Below, one piece after another: positions 1 through 5,152 of a DNA stretch of 5,177 nucleotides. A model generated the notes under the pieces. It searched no databases. It saw only the letters and a program-made list of their open reading frames with translations, and had not been told where the DNA came from. The DNA is from Rickettsiales bacterium (GTDB lineage Bacteria > Pseudomonadota > Alphaproteobacteria > Rickettsiales > UBA1997), in the NCBI GenBank assembly GCA_947441695.1, contig CANEUK010000107.1, forward strand, positions 1 through 5,177, written 5' to 3'. How positions within the stretch are numbered: position 1 is the first letter of the stretch; each line of letters opens with the position of its first letter. A program made the translations under genes and the position numbers.

Positions 1-1
1 A

Positions 2-769
2 TCATTGCATGTCGGAGCAACAATTAATGATTCAGATGGAGGCGAGGCAACAGCAACAGGATGTATTGATAGTAGTTATTCCAAAACCAGAACTAACGGA
101 AACGACGTGAATATTTCGAGCTACACTTGCCAATATGCAAATGCTACCAAAAATATTGACCAAACCTATTTCAATAAAAAAGCGGGCGAACCTTGCAAGA
201 TTTATTATTGCTCAATTGCAGCCGACCAAGAATTTGGCAATGCCAAATATACTGGCGCAGCAAATAGCCAAGTCACAAAGGACACAAAAATAAACTTATC
301 TTGCAAAACTGGTTATGGCAAAAAACTTTTAGCCTCTGGCTCCACCGATTCAGCTGGAGATAATACCTGCGGCAAAAGAGTCGCAACCGACCGAACTTCA
401 ACCGCACCTTCCATAACTTGCGGTAATTATGGAATTTGGTCGTCAGTTTCAAATGATTGCGATGCTTGTAGAGGTTGCACTGGCAATGCTGAAAAAAATG
501 GCTTTAATTTAAAATGGGATCAGTTTAACACTTACAGCTACGGATTAGAAGAATACTCTTGTACCTCAGCGGCTGAATGCGCTCTGAATTGCGCCGGTAA
601 CCTTAAAGTCAATGAACAAAAAACATGCAACGTCGAAGGTTCTTGCAAAACAGGCAAAGCTTCTAACGGAAGTAGAGGAAGTTACACAACAAAAATATCT
701 TGCACCGTAGAATGTGATGACGGTCAATCAAAATTTATAGCCTCAAGCTGCAGTCAAAATTGCAATTAG
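2..769 (+). CDS. Cysteine-rich protein of unknown function, 5' partial
   Basis: I do not recognise this gene. The frame is open to the left edge, so the N-terminus and any signal peptide lie outside the window; the TTG at position 5 is only the first possible start codon and is probably not used. The visible C-terminal 254 residues (numbered from that TTG) hold 19 cysteines, rich in Ser, Thr, Asn and Gly, with no hydrophobic segment. The spacing is irregular. There is a CxxCxxC cluster at C152, C155 and C158, a dense group between C186 and C214, and two SCKTG motifs near residues 99 and 213. The chain ends in CSQNCN before TAG. This composition suggests an exported, disulfide-stabilised surface or secreted protein, which is inference. 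The CxxCxxC cluster could bind metal, but nothing else resembles a ferredoxin. No neighbour helps: the next gene, purE, starts 190 nt downstream. Confidence 0.7.
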   Translation, partial: SLHVGATINDSDGGEATATGCIDSSYSKTRTNGNDVNISSYTCQYANATKNIDQTYFNKKAGEPCKIYYCSIAADQEFGNAKYTGAANSQVTKDTKINLSCKTGYGKKLLASGSTDSAGDNTCGKRVATDRTSTAPSITCGNYGIWSSVSNDCDACRGCTGNAEKNGFNLKWDQFNTYSYGLEEYSCTSAAECALNCAGNLKVNEQKTCNVEGSCKTGKASNGSRGSYTTKISCTVECDDGQSKFIASSCSQNCN

Positions 770-780
770 CGAGACTCATT

Positions 781-825
781 GCAGGACTGGGTTTTATAAC
801 CTTAGCAGGACGGGGTTTTGTAACC
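781..825. repeat. Two tandem copies of a 21-bp hairpin-forming repeat
   Basis: Two 21-bp units (781-801 and 805-825) are separated by TTA, giving a 24-bp period. They differ at two positions. Both begin GCAGGAC and end AACC, and each contains GGTT-N4-AACC. In the second copy the stem extends to CGGGGTT (811-817) over loop TTGT with AACCACG (822-828), broken by one G-A mismatch. The units are more GC-rich than the surrounding gap and begin 11 nt after the stop codon of the cysteine-rich gene. They may be a degenerate copy of a dispersed palindromic element or a 3'-end RNA structure. No T-run follows, so they are not a typical intrinsic terminator. Confidence 0.7.
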
Positions 826-828
826 ACG

Positions 829-959
829 TTCTCAAGTTCAGTTCAAATTTAAAAAATTGCGACATGAATAATTGAACGGAATTACAAATTCCACTCATCA
901 ACAAGGTTTAAGAAATTGAGAAACGCGCTGCTCTAAAACTTACTTTTACTCAAAAAAAA
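829..959 (+). other. AT-rich leader upstream of purE, no clear promoter
   Basis: This non-coding stretch has a small perfect inverted repeat, GGAATT-ACA-AATTCC (878-892). It also has a looser pair, GTTCAA (841-846) with TTGAAC (872-877). TTGAGA at 916-921 could be a -35 element, but no convincing -10 lies at the right distance. A nine-A run (952-960) ends in the first base of the purE start codon. Confidence 0.35.
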
Positions 960-1472
960 ATGACTAAAAAACAAAGCCAAAATCCAAAAATTTCAATCAT
1001 CATGGGCAGCAAATCTGACTTTGCCACCATGCAACATGCTTGCAAAATTTTAGAAGATTTTGACGTGGATTTTGAAACCAAGATAATTTCGGCGCATCGC
1101 ACGCCAAAAAGGCTTTATGAATTTTGCGAATCGGCAAAAAAAAATGGCGTAAAAATAATCATTGCTGGCGCTGGCGGCGCGGCGCATTTGCCGGGAATGG
1201 CGGCCGCAATAACCGATTTACCAGTTTTGGGCGTTCCAGTTGAAAGCCGCGCGCTTAAAGGCTTGGATTCGCTTTTGTCAATTGCTCAAATGCCGGCTGG
1301 AATTCCGGTTGGTTGTTTGGCAATTGGCGAAGCTGGCGCCAAAAATGCCGCGCTTTTGGCAATTGCAATTTTGGCTTTATTTGACGAAGTTTTGGCAAAA
1401 AAATTACAAAAATTCCGCCAAAACCAAACCAGTTCGGTAGAACTAAAACCAAACCCAATTGAAAAAAGTTAA
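960..1472 (+). CDS. purE: N5-carboxyaminoimidazole ribonucleotide mutase (PurE, class I)
   Basis: PurE converts N5-CAIR to CAIR in cytosolic de novo purine synthesis, taking the product of the PurK ATP-dependent carboxylation. At 170 residues it matches the roughly 169 of E. coli PurE and aligns end to end from memory. Visible motifs are the nucleotide-binding MGSKSD (15-20), SAHRTP (44-49) with the catalytic His46 and Arg47, and AGAGGAAHLPGM (69-80). Further along are GVPVES (91-96), DSLLSIAQMPAGIPVG (103-118) and GAKNAALLA (126-134). These match the bacterial class I mutase rather than the class II direct carboxylase. The ATG at 960 is chosen because it leaves a normal short lead-in before the first strand; the next ATG falls inside the MGS motif. 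No Shine-Dalgarno sequence is visible, and the start sits at the end of a nine-A run. No purK or other pur gene lies in the window, so PurK, if present, is encoded elsewhere. Confidence 0.96.
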   Translation: MTKKQSQNPKISIIMGSKSDFATMQHACKILEDFDVDFETKIISAHRTPKRLYEFCESAKKNGVKIIIAGAGGAAHLPGMAAAITDLPVLGVPVESRALKGLDSLLSIAQMPAGIPVGCLAIGEAGAKNAALLAIAILALFDEVLAKKLQKFRQNQTSSVELKPNPIEKS

Positions 1473-1486
1473 TTTTTCTTAATTCA

Positions 1487-1585
1487 ATGGCTCGCAAGAA
1501 CAATTCAAAATTAACCAAATTTGACTCAAAATCTAACTTGATTCAAAAAATTTCTTTTGCATTTAAAACCCTTGAAATTATCTAA
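1487..1585 (+). CDS. Possible 32-residue ORF downstream of purE
   Basis: An ATG frame 14 nt after the purE stop encodes 32 residues, beginning MARKNNSK and ending KTLEII before TAA. It is lysine- and asparagine-rich at the N-terminus and more hydrophobic from about residue 18 (LIQKISFAF), which could form an amphipathic helix. There is no clear ribosome-binding site. An open frame of this length is not rare in A-rich sequence, so chance is a serious alternative. I do not recognise it. The rest of the gap, 1586-1651, is AT-rich with an eight-A run at 1609-1616 and nothing else I can support. Confidence 0.22.
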   Translation: MARKNNSKLTKFDSKSNLIQKISFAFKTLEII

Positions 1586-1651
1586 GCGCGCCAATTAACA
1601 ACCACCCCAAAAAAAATCCAAAATAATTTTTAATTTTTATCAAAAAAACTC

Positions 1652-1858
1652 GTGTCACTCATCAAATCAACGCGCCTTGCTTTAAAATATGTGCGCAGAT
1701 TCATTGCTGGATTTGTATCGGTTCCAACTTTTGCCTTAGGAAAAATAAAAGAATTTCCTTTTGCTGAAAATAGCTACGGACTTGAACAAGATAAGCGTGA
1801 ACTAAAATCGGATGAAGAGCTGGCAAATTTTAAACAAAAACAAAATGAACGAAAATAG
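1652..1858 (+). CDS. Small hypothetical protein, 68 residues
   Basis: I do not recognise this gene. It starts at GTG, the only usual start codon in this frame, which is open upstream only as far as a TAA at 1631. The N-terminal third is basic (K5, R8, K12, R15, R16), followed by a hydrophobic stretch at about 17-30 (FIAGFVSVPTFALG) that could lie in or on the membrane. The C-terminal half is charged and lysine-rich. Its last 14 nt overlap the ATG of the next gene, a layout typical of co-translated pairs and the main reason to believe it is real. Third codon positions are AT-rich, as in neighbouring genes. No Shine-Dalgarno sequence is evident before the GTG. The weak start and short length keep confidence moderate. 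Confidence 0.55.
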   Translation: MSLIKSTRLALKYVRRFIAGFVSVPTFALGKIKEFPFAENSYGLEQDKRELKSDEELANFKQKQNERK

Positions 1859-2288
1859 ACATAAAACACGCAACGATTCTCAATCAGACAAAGAAGAAAA
1901 TTCTTCAATTTCGCCCCTAAATCTAATCAAAAAAGAGCAAGATTACCGCCATAAATGGCAAGATAAATATACCAAATCAACCACAATAACTTTTCGTTTA
2001 GGACAAATTTGCGGACTAACCTATAATTTAGCTTTGATTCATTTGGTTTATGATTTGGCGCAAGACGGAGAAAGAGCTTTGGCGTTAAAAATTTTTATTT
2101 TAAACCTTGTAATTATTGCCTTTGGACTTTTGGTTACTTCGGTTGAAAGAAAAATTTTATTTAGAAAGCCAGCCCGAAAATCAAGAAACGACAATAAAAG
2201 ATTGAATAGAAACAATAATCCTCAAAACAATAATCTTCAAAACAGAAATCGAGAAACTAGAGAAGTAAGAAAACCAAGACCTATTTAG
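1845..2288 (+). CDS. Predicted two-helix membrane protein with basic Asn/Arg-rich tail
   Basis: This encodes 147 residues of unknown function. Numbered from the ATG at 1845, residues 1-45 are polar and charged. Two hydrophobic segments follow, about 50-71 (containing LGQICGLTYNLALIHLVYDL) and 80-100 (containing IFILNLVIIAFGLLV), joined by a short charged loop, QDGER. Residues 105-147 form a low-complexity tail of Asn, Arg, Lys and Gln. This suggests a small inner-membrane hairpin with a cytoplasmic basic tail, perhaps contacting RNA, DNA or acidic lipid; that is inference. The layout loosely recalls small Rickettsiales proteins of the DUF2671 type, from memory and unverified. An upstream ATG at 1812 would add 11 residues but lengthen the overlap with the preceding gene to 47 nt; ATG 1845 gives 14 nt and is preferred. 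The gene converges on the minus-strand operon. Confidence 0.72.
   Translation: MNENRHKTRNDSQSDKEENSSISPLNLIKKEQDYRHKWQDKYTKSTTITFRLGQICGLTYNLALIHLVYDLAQDGERALALKIFILNLVIIAFGLLVTSVERKILFRKPARKSRNDNKRLNRNNNPQNNNLQNRNRETREVRKPRPI
2211..2245 (+). repeat. 15-bp in-frame tandem repeat in the basic tail
   Basis: Two 15-bp units, 2211-2225 and 2226-2240, differ at one base; a third unit begins and decays at 2241-2245. They encode NNNPQ and NNNLQ within the Asn/Arg-rich tail of the membrane protein. As the period is a multiple of three, copy-number change would lengthen or shorten the tail without breaking the frame. Confidence 0.75.
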
Positions 2289-2329
2289 CGATTTTTTAAA
2301 ATTTAAAAACGCTTAATCAAATTCAACTT

Positions 2330-2383
2330 AATTTAAGGCATAATTAAAAAACTGGGTCGCTTTTTTAATTACGCCTTAAAATT
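2330..2383. terminator. Long AT-rich hairpin, candidate bidirectional terminator
   Basis: The left arm at 2330-2351 pairs with the right arm at 2361-2383 over a 9-nt loop (CTGGGTCGC). About 21 base pairs form, with one A-C mismatch (2340/2372) and one bulged A (2381). The loop-proximal part is six A-T pairs, and a GGC/GCC core sits near the middle. It begins 41 nt after the stop of the plus-strand membrane gene and lies downstream of the minus-strand operon. The T-run is inside the 3' arm rather than after the stem, so it is not a textbook intrinsic terminator in either direction. Its position and length still make a transcription-end role the best guess. Confidence 0.5.
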
Positions 2384-2385
2384 GA

Positions 2386-2407
2386 ACTCTAAACCAAGAA
2401 TTAGAGT
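2386..2407. other. Second hairpin in the convergent spacer
   Basis: ACTCTAA (2386-2392) pairs with TTAGAGT (2401-2407) over an 8-nt loop. Allowing one bulged A (2385), the stem extends by TTG (2382-2384) with CAA (2408-2410) to ten pairs. That extension competes for bases 2382-2383 with the foot of the hairpin at 2330-2383, so the two cannot both be fully extended. Confidence 0.5.
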
Positions 2408-2418
2408 CAAACTTCAAA

Positions 2419-2448
2419 TTGCGCCCTTCTACTTTTGCTTGGGCGCAA
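2419..2448 (-). terminator. GC-rich hairpin, candidate terminator of the minus-strand operon
   Basis: TTGCGCCC (2419-2426) pairs perfectly with GGGCGCAA (2441-2448) over a 14-nt loop, making the most GC-rich stem in the spacer. Read on the minus strand it begins 42 nt after the stop codon of the metalloprotein gene and is followed by ATTTGAAGTTT, a poor but T-rich tail. Read on the plus strand it is followed by an A-rich sequence. It therefore suits the minus-strand operon better. The interrupted T tract keeps confidence moderate. Confidence 0.5.
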
Positions 2449-2490
2449 AAGAAAATAATTTAAAAAAACAAAAACAATTCCTTCAAGTTT

Positions 2491-3207
2491 TTACAAAGCG
2501 CGTTTGCTGGGTTTTAAAACTGAATTGGCAATTCGCCACTCGGGCAAAATAGCGTCTAACACGGCGTAAAATTTTTTGCTGTGATTTGCTTGCAATAAAT
2601 GCGCCATTTCGTGAGCTATAATAAATTCTAAACATTCGATTGGTTTTTTAGCTAATTCTAAACTTAGCCAAATTCGGCGATGCCTTGGATTGCAACTTCC
2701 CCAGCGCGTTTTCATTTTTTTAACGCCAAATTTGCTGATTTTTTTATTAATTTTTTGCTCGTATTTAAAAATTATGCTCGGCGATATTTTTAGCAATTCG
2801 CCGCGATAAAAATTTTCGATTATTTTTTCTAATTTAGCCTGATTTGCTGGGTTTTTTAAGTGTATTTCAAGAGAATTTTGCTTGATTAAAACCTCGTTTT
2901 TTTTGCTTTTTTCAAATATTTGCAGCTCAAATTCTTTTCCTAAAAAAAAGTGTTTTTCGCCCGAAATAAATTTGGGCAAAGGCGCGATTTTGCGATTTTT
3001 TACTTCAATTTGTTTGGTTTTTATCCAATCGATTTTTGAGCTGACGAATTTTTTTATTTGAACTAAACTAACTCGCAAAGGTGCCGAAACTCTGACTTCG
3101 CCGTGCGGGGCGCAGATTTTTAGATGGATGTTTTTCATCTTTTTTTGCAGCAATTTAACGCAGATTTCTTCAATAAAAATTTCTTTAGTGGCAATAATTT
3201 TTGGCAT
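2491..3207 (-). CDS. YgjP/DUF45-family zinc metalloprotein (M48-like HExxH)
   Basis: This 238-residue soluble protein belongs to the YgjP/DUF45 (COG1451) group of SprT-like zinc-dependent hydrolases. The signature is intact: a conserved MKTRWGSC block at 165-172, the IWLSLELAKKPIECLEF segment at 179-195, the zinc site HEMAH (H199, E200, H203), and a third likely ligand at H209 in ANHSKKF. The ending LPEWR at 221-225 is also typical. The N-terminal half has the family's beta-rich start (NIHLKICAPHGEVRVSAP, about 26-43). It has no signal peptide or membrane segment, so it is probably cytosolic. The physiological substrate is poorly defined; peptidase activity is assumed from the fold, and E. 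coli YgjP has been reported as a nucleotide hydrolase, from memory. The ATG at 3207 overlaps the trmD stop by one base (TAATG), and TTGGA lies 9 nt upstream, favouring this start over M24. It is the last gene of the operon. Confidence 0.88.
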   Translation of the reverse strand: MPKIIATKEIFIEEICVKLLQKKMKNIHLKICAPHGEVRVSAPLRVSLVQIKKFVSSKIDWIKTKQIEVKNRKIAPLPKFISGEKHFFLGKEFELQIFEKSKKNEVLIKQNSLEIHLKNPANQAKLEKIIENFYRGELLKISPSIIFKYEQKINKKISKFGVKKMKTRWGSCNPRHRRIWLSLELAKKPIECLEFIIAHEMAHLLQANHSKKFYAVLDAILPEWRIANSVLKPSKRAL

Positions 3208-3917
3208 TATTTTTTATCCAAAAATTTTTGATAAAGATCGGGACGATTTTTTTTAGTAATTTCAATCGCACGCTCTTTGCGCCATTCGTTAATTTTTTTG
3301 TGATGTCCCGAAGTTAAAACTTCTGGAACCTCGCGCCCACGCCATTTTGCAGGCCTTGTAAAATGGGGATATTCAAGCAAGTTTTCATATTCTAAATTTT
3401 CTTTTGAACCAAAAGATTCTTCAGCCAAAGATTCGTCCGCACCCAAAACGCCGTCAACATTTCGTAAAATTGCGTCAATCACAACAAAAGCCGCCAGTTC
3501 GCCGCCACTTAAAACATAATCTCCGATCGAAATTTCTTCGATTGTAAATTCGTCGAGAACGCGTTGATCAACGCCTTCATAGCGTCCGCAAAGTAAAATT
3601 ATTTCTTTTTCTTGGGCTAATTCACGAGCTTTTTTTTGGGTTAAGGTTTTTCCGCGTGGCGATAAATAGAAAATTTTTGATTCTGGTTGAAGATTTTTTT
3701 CAATTGCGTCGGCTAAAATATCAGCTTTTAAAACCATTCCAGCACCGCCGCCGTAAGGCGTGTCGTCAACCGTTTTTCTTTCGTCTTTGGCAAAATCGCG
3801 AATGTTAATTGCTTCAAGCGACCATAATTTTTTTTCTAAAGCAACGCCTGTAATTGAAGCCGCAAGCGGCCCGGGGAATAATTCGGGGAATAATGTAAGA
3901 ATTTTAAAATTGATCAC
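3207..3917 (-). CDS. trmD: tRNA (guanine-37-N1)-methyltransferase TrmD
   Basis: TrmD methylates G37 next to the anticodon in tRNAs reading CUN, CCN and CGG codons, using S-adenosylmethionine, and so prevents +1 frameshifting. The 236 residues contain the SPOUT trefoil-knot motifs: FKILTLFPELF at 4-14, DDTPYGGGAGMVL at 51-63, LSPRG at 85-89, GRYEGVDQRV at 111-120 and IGDYVLSGGELA at 131-142. The tRNA-binding YPHFTRP (183-189) and SGHH (203-206) follow. By hand alignment the general-base Asp of the E. coli EDSF motif is Glu here (E167 in EESF), and about seven extra residues follow it. The gene starts with GTG, sharing GTGA with the aminotransferase stop, and AAGG lies 7 nt upstream. Bacterial trmD usually sits in rpsP-rimM-trmD-rplS; none of those partners is next to it here. 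Two eight-A coding runs occur, near residues 95-97 and 222-224. Confidence 0.96.
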   Translation of the reverse strand: MINFKILTLFPELFPGPLAASITGVALEKKLWSLEAINIRDFAKDERKTVDDTPYGGGAGMVLKADILADAIEKNLQPESKIFYLSPRGKTLTQKKARELAQEKEIILLCGRYEGVDQRVLDEFTIEEISIGDYVLSGGELAAFVVIDAILRNVDGVLGADESLAEESFGSKENLEYENLLEYPHFTRPAKWRGREVPEVLTSGHHKKINEWRKERAIEITKKNRPDLYQKFLDKK

Positions 3918-5152
3918 GAAAAAACCTTTTTCAAAGCATTAACCGCTTTTTTCATATTCTCTTCATTATGAATCAGAGAAAATCTTACAAAACCTTCGCC
4001 ATTATCGCCAAACGAGCTTCCGGGCGACATTACAACGCCAGTTTCTGCGATCATTTTTTTGCAAAATTCAAAAGAAGTTAAGTTAGAAAATTGTGTCGGC
4101 AATTTTGTCCAAATAAACATGCTGGCTTTAGGTTTTTCAACGTGCCAGCCCAATTCTTTTTGCAAAAGATCAACCAAAAACTCACCGCGTGATTTATATT
4201 TTTGACGCAGCTCTTTTAAATATTCGTCGCTTTTTTGCGACAAAGCTTCCGCCGCAACCATTTGTAGCGGGTTGAAAGAACCGTAATCGAGATAAGATTT
4301 AATTTTATAAAGTGCCGAAATTAAATTTTGGTTTCCCACCGCAAAACCAACGCGGCAACCCGCCATGGAATAACTTTTGGAAACGGAAGTAAATTCAATT
4401 GCCACATCTTTGGCGCCAGCAATTTCAAGGATCGAATGCGGTTTGTCTTTTTCGTTAAAATAAAGTTCGCAGTAAGCGATATCGGAAATGATGTAGATTT
4501 GGTGTTTTTTACAAAAATCAACCAACTCTTGATAAAAATCTAAACCGACAATTTCGCCTGTTGGATTGCAAGGATAACTGACAATTACCGCCATCGGTTT
4601 TTTCTCGTTTTTGGCGACTTTTTCTTCGACCAATTTTTTAAAATCGCGTAAAAAATCTTGCGAACTAATTGCTGGAATTTGCACTAAATTTCCTTTGGCA
4701 ATCTGAAAAGCAAAAGTGTGAATTGGATAAGCTGGAGAAGGAACCACAATGTAATTTTCGGCATCAGAAATGGCGGTTGCCAAAGACGCAATTCCTTCTT
4801 TGGCACCAATTGTAACCAAGCTTTCGCTGGCATAATCAAGTTCAACTGCGAAGCGACGTTTGTAATAAGCGCAAACTGCTTTTTTTAAAACTTCAATTCC
4901 GCCCGTCACCGAATAACCAAACAAACTGCCGTTGCGGGTTAATTCGCAAAGGCGGTCAATTACAAATTGCGGCGGCGCCGAATCTGGATTTCCCATGCCA
5001 AAATCAATAATTTCAACACCGCGCGCTGAGGCTTCGGTTTTGAGTTTATACATCGCCGCAAAAATATAAGGCGGCAGTTTTTGCGTTAGGTAGAACTGAT
5101 TTTGCATTGGAAAATTGTTAGCGTATTCGTGTTTTTTTATCATTCGATTCAT
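3914..5152 (-). CDS. alaC: AlaC-like class I/II pyridoxal-phosphate aminotransferase
   Basis: This 412-residue fold-type I PLP enzyme closely resembles E. coli AlaC, the glutamate-pyruvate transaminase making alanine; related proteins are often labelled LL-diaminopimelate or aspartate aminotransferase. Motifs are LPPYIF (26-31), DFGMGNPD (50-57), GYS (79-81), GAKEG (116-120) and YPCNPTG (193-199, N196 contacting PLP). SDIAY (223-227, D224 pairing with the pyridine nitrogen) and SVSKSYSMAG (256-265, K259 the Schiff-base lysine) follow. R267 should bind PLP phosphate, and R390 in FVRFSL the substrate carboxylate. Position 266 is Cys (MAGCRVGF) where E. coli AlaC has Trp. There is no signal peptide; it is cytosolic. 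The start is uncertain: ATGs at 5152, 5143 and 5107 all precede the conserved region. The first has GAG 11 nt upstream, and M16 would give a family-typical N-terminus. It is the first visible gene of the operon and overlaps trmD by 4 nt. Exact substrate preference cannot be read from sequence. Confidence 0.88.
   Translation of the reverse strand: MNRMIKKHEYANNFPMQNQFYLTQKLPPYIFAAMYKLKTEASARGVEIIDFGMGNPDSAPPQFVIDRLCELTRNGSLFGYSVTGGIEVLKKAVCAYYKRRFAVELDYASESLVTIGAKEGIASLATAISDAENYIVVPSPAYPIHTFAFQIAKGNLVQIPAISSQDFLRDFKKLVEEKVAKNEKKPMAVIVSYPCNPTGEIVGLDFYQELVDFCKKHQIYIISDIAYCELYFNEKDKPHSILEIAGAKDVAIEFTSVSKSYSMAGCRVGFAVGNQNLISALYKIKSYLDYGSFNPLQMVAAEALSQKSDEYLKELRQKYKSRGEFLVDLLQKELGWHVEKPKASMFIWTKLPTQFSNLTSFEFCKKMIAETGVVMSPGSSFGDNGEGFVRFSLIHNEENMKKAVNALKKVFS
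3925..3928 (-). promoter_or_regulatory. Ribosome-binding site of trmD
   Basis: On the minus strand AAGG is followed by seven bases and then the GTG start. It lies inside the last codons of the aminotransferase gene and is one of the clearest Shine-Dalgarno sequences in the window. It supports the GTG start and suggests that ribosomes finishing the upstream gene re-initiate on trmD. Confidence 0.6.

Noticed and set aside
781..825. CRISPR-like array.
   Set aside because: Only two units, separated by 3 bp, with no spacer-sized interval and no cas gene.
741..876. Possible frameshift of the cysteine-rich gene into a frame reading THCRTGFYNLSRTGFCNH across the repeat.
   Set aside because: The Cys and Gly there come from the repeat units themselves, and the normal frame already ends in a Cys-rich tail with a clean stop. 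No slippery site was seen.
1455..1490. CCAATTGAA / TTCAATGG inverted repeat around the purE stop as a terminator.
   Set aside because: The stem is AT-rich with a bulge, the loop is long, and no T tract follows.
1255..1518. Open minus-strand frame of 87 codons opposite purE.
   Set aside because: It lies almost entirely antisense to a clear purE; its Leu/Gln/Phe-rich product is what purE codons give when read backwards.
1521..1567. TTGACT (1521-1526) and TTGATT (1538-1543) as -35 elements for the small gene pair.
   Set aside because: No good -10 lies at 16-18 bp from the first. The second has only a weak TTTAAA, and both lie inside the candidate small ORF, more than 80 bp from the GTG start.
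1812..2288. Longer start at ATG 1812 for the membrane protein.
   Set aside because: It extends the overlap with the upstream gene to 47 nt and adds residues read out of frame from that gene; ATG 1845 is more economical.
4328..4543. Open plus-strand frame of 71 codons inside the aminotransferase gene.
   Set aside because: It is antisense to strongly conserved aminotransferase sequence and has no motif or independent signal. The same holds for the open frames at 3760-3942 and 1240-1440.
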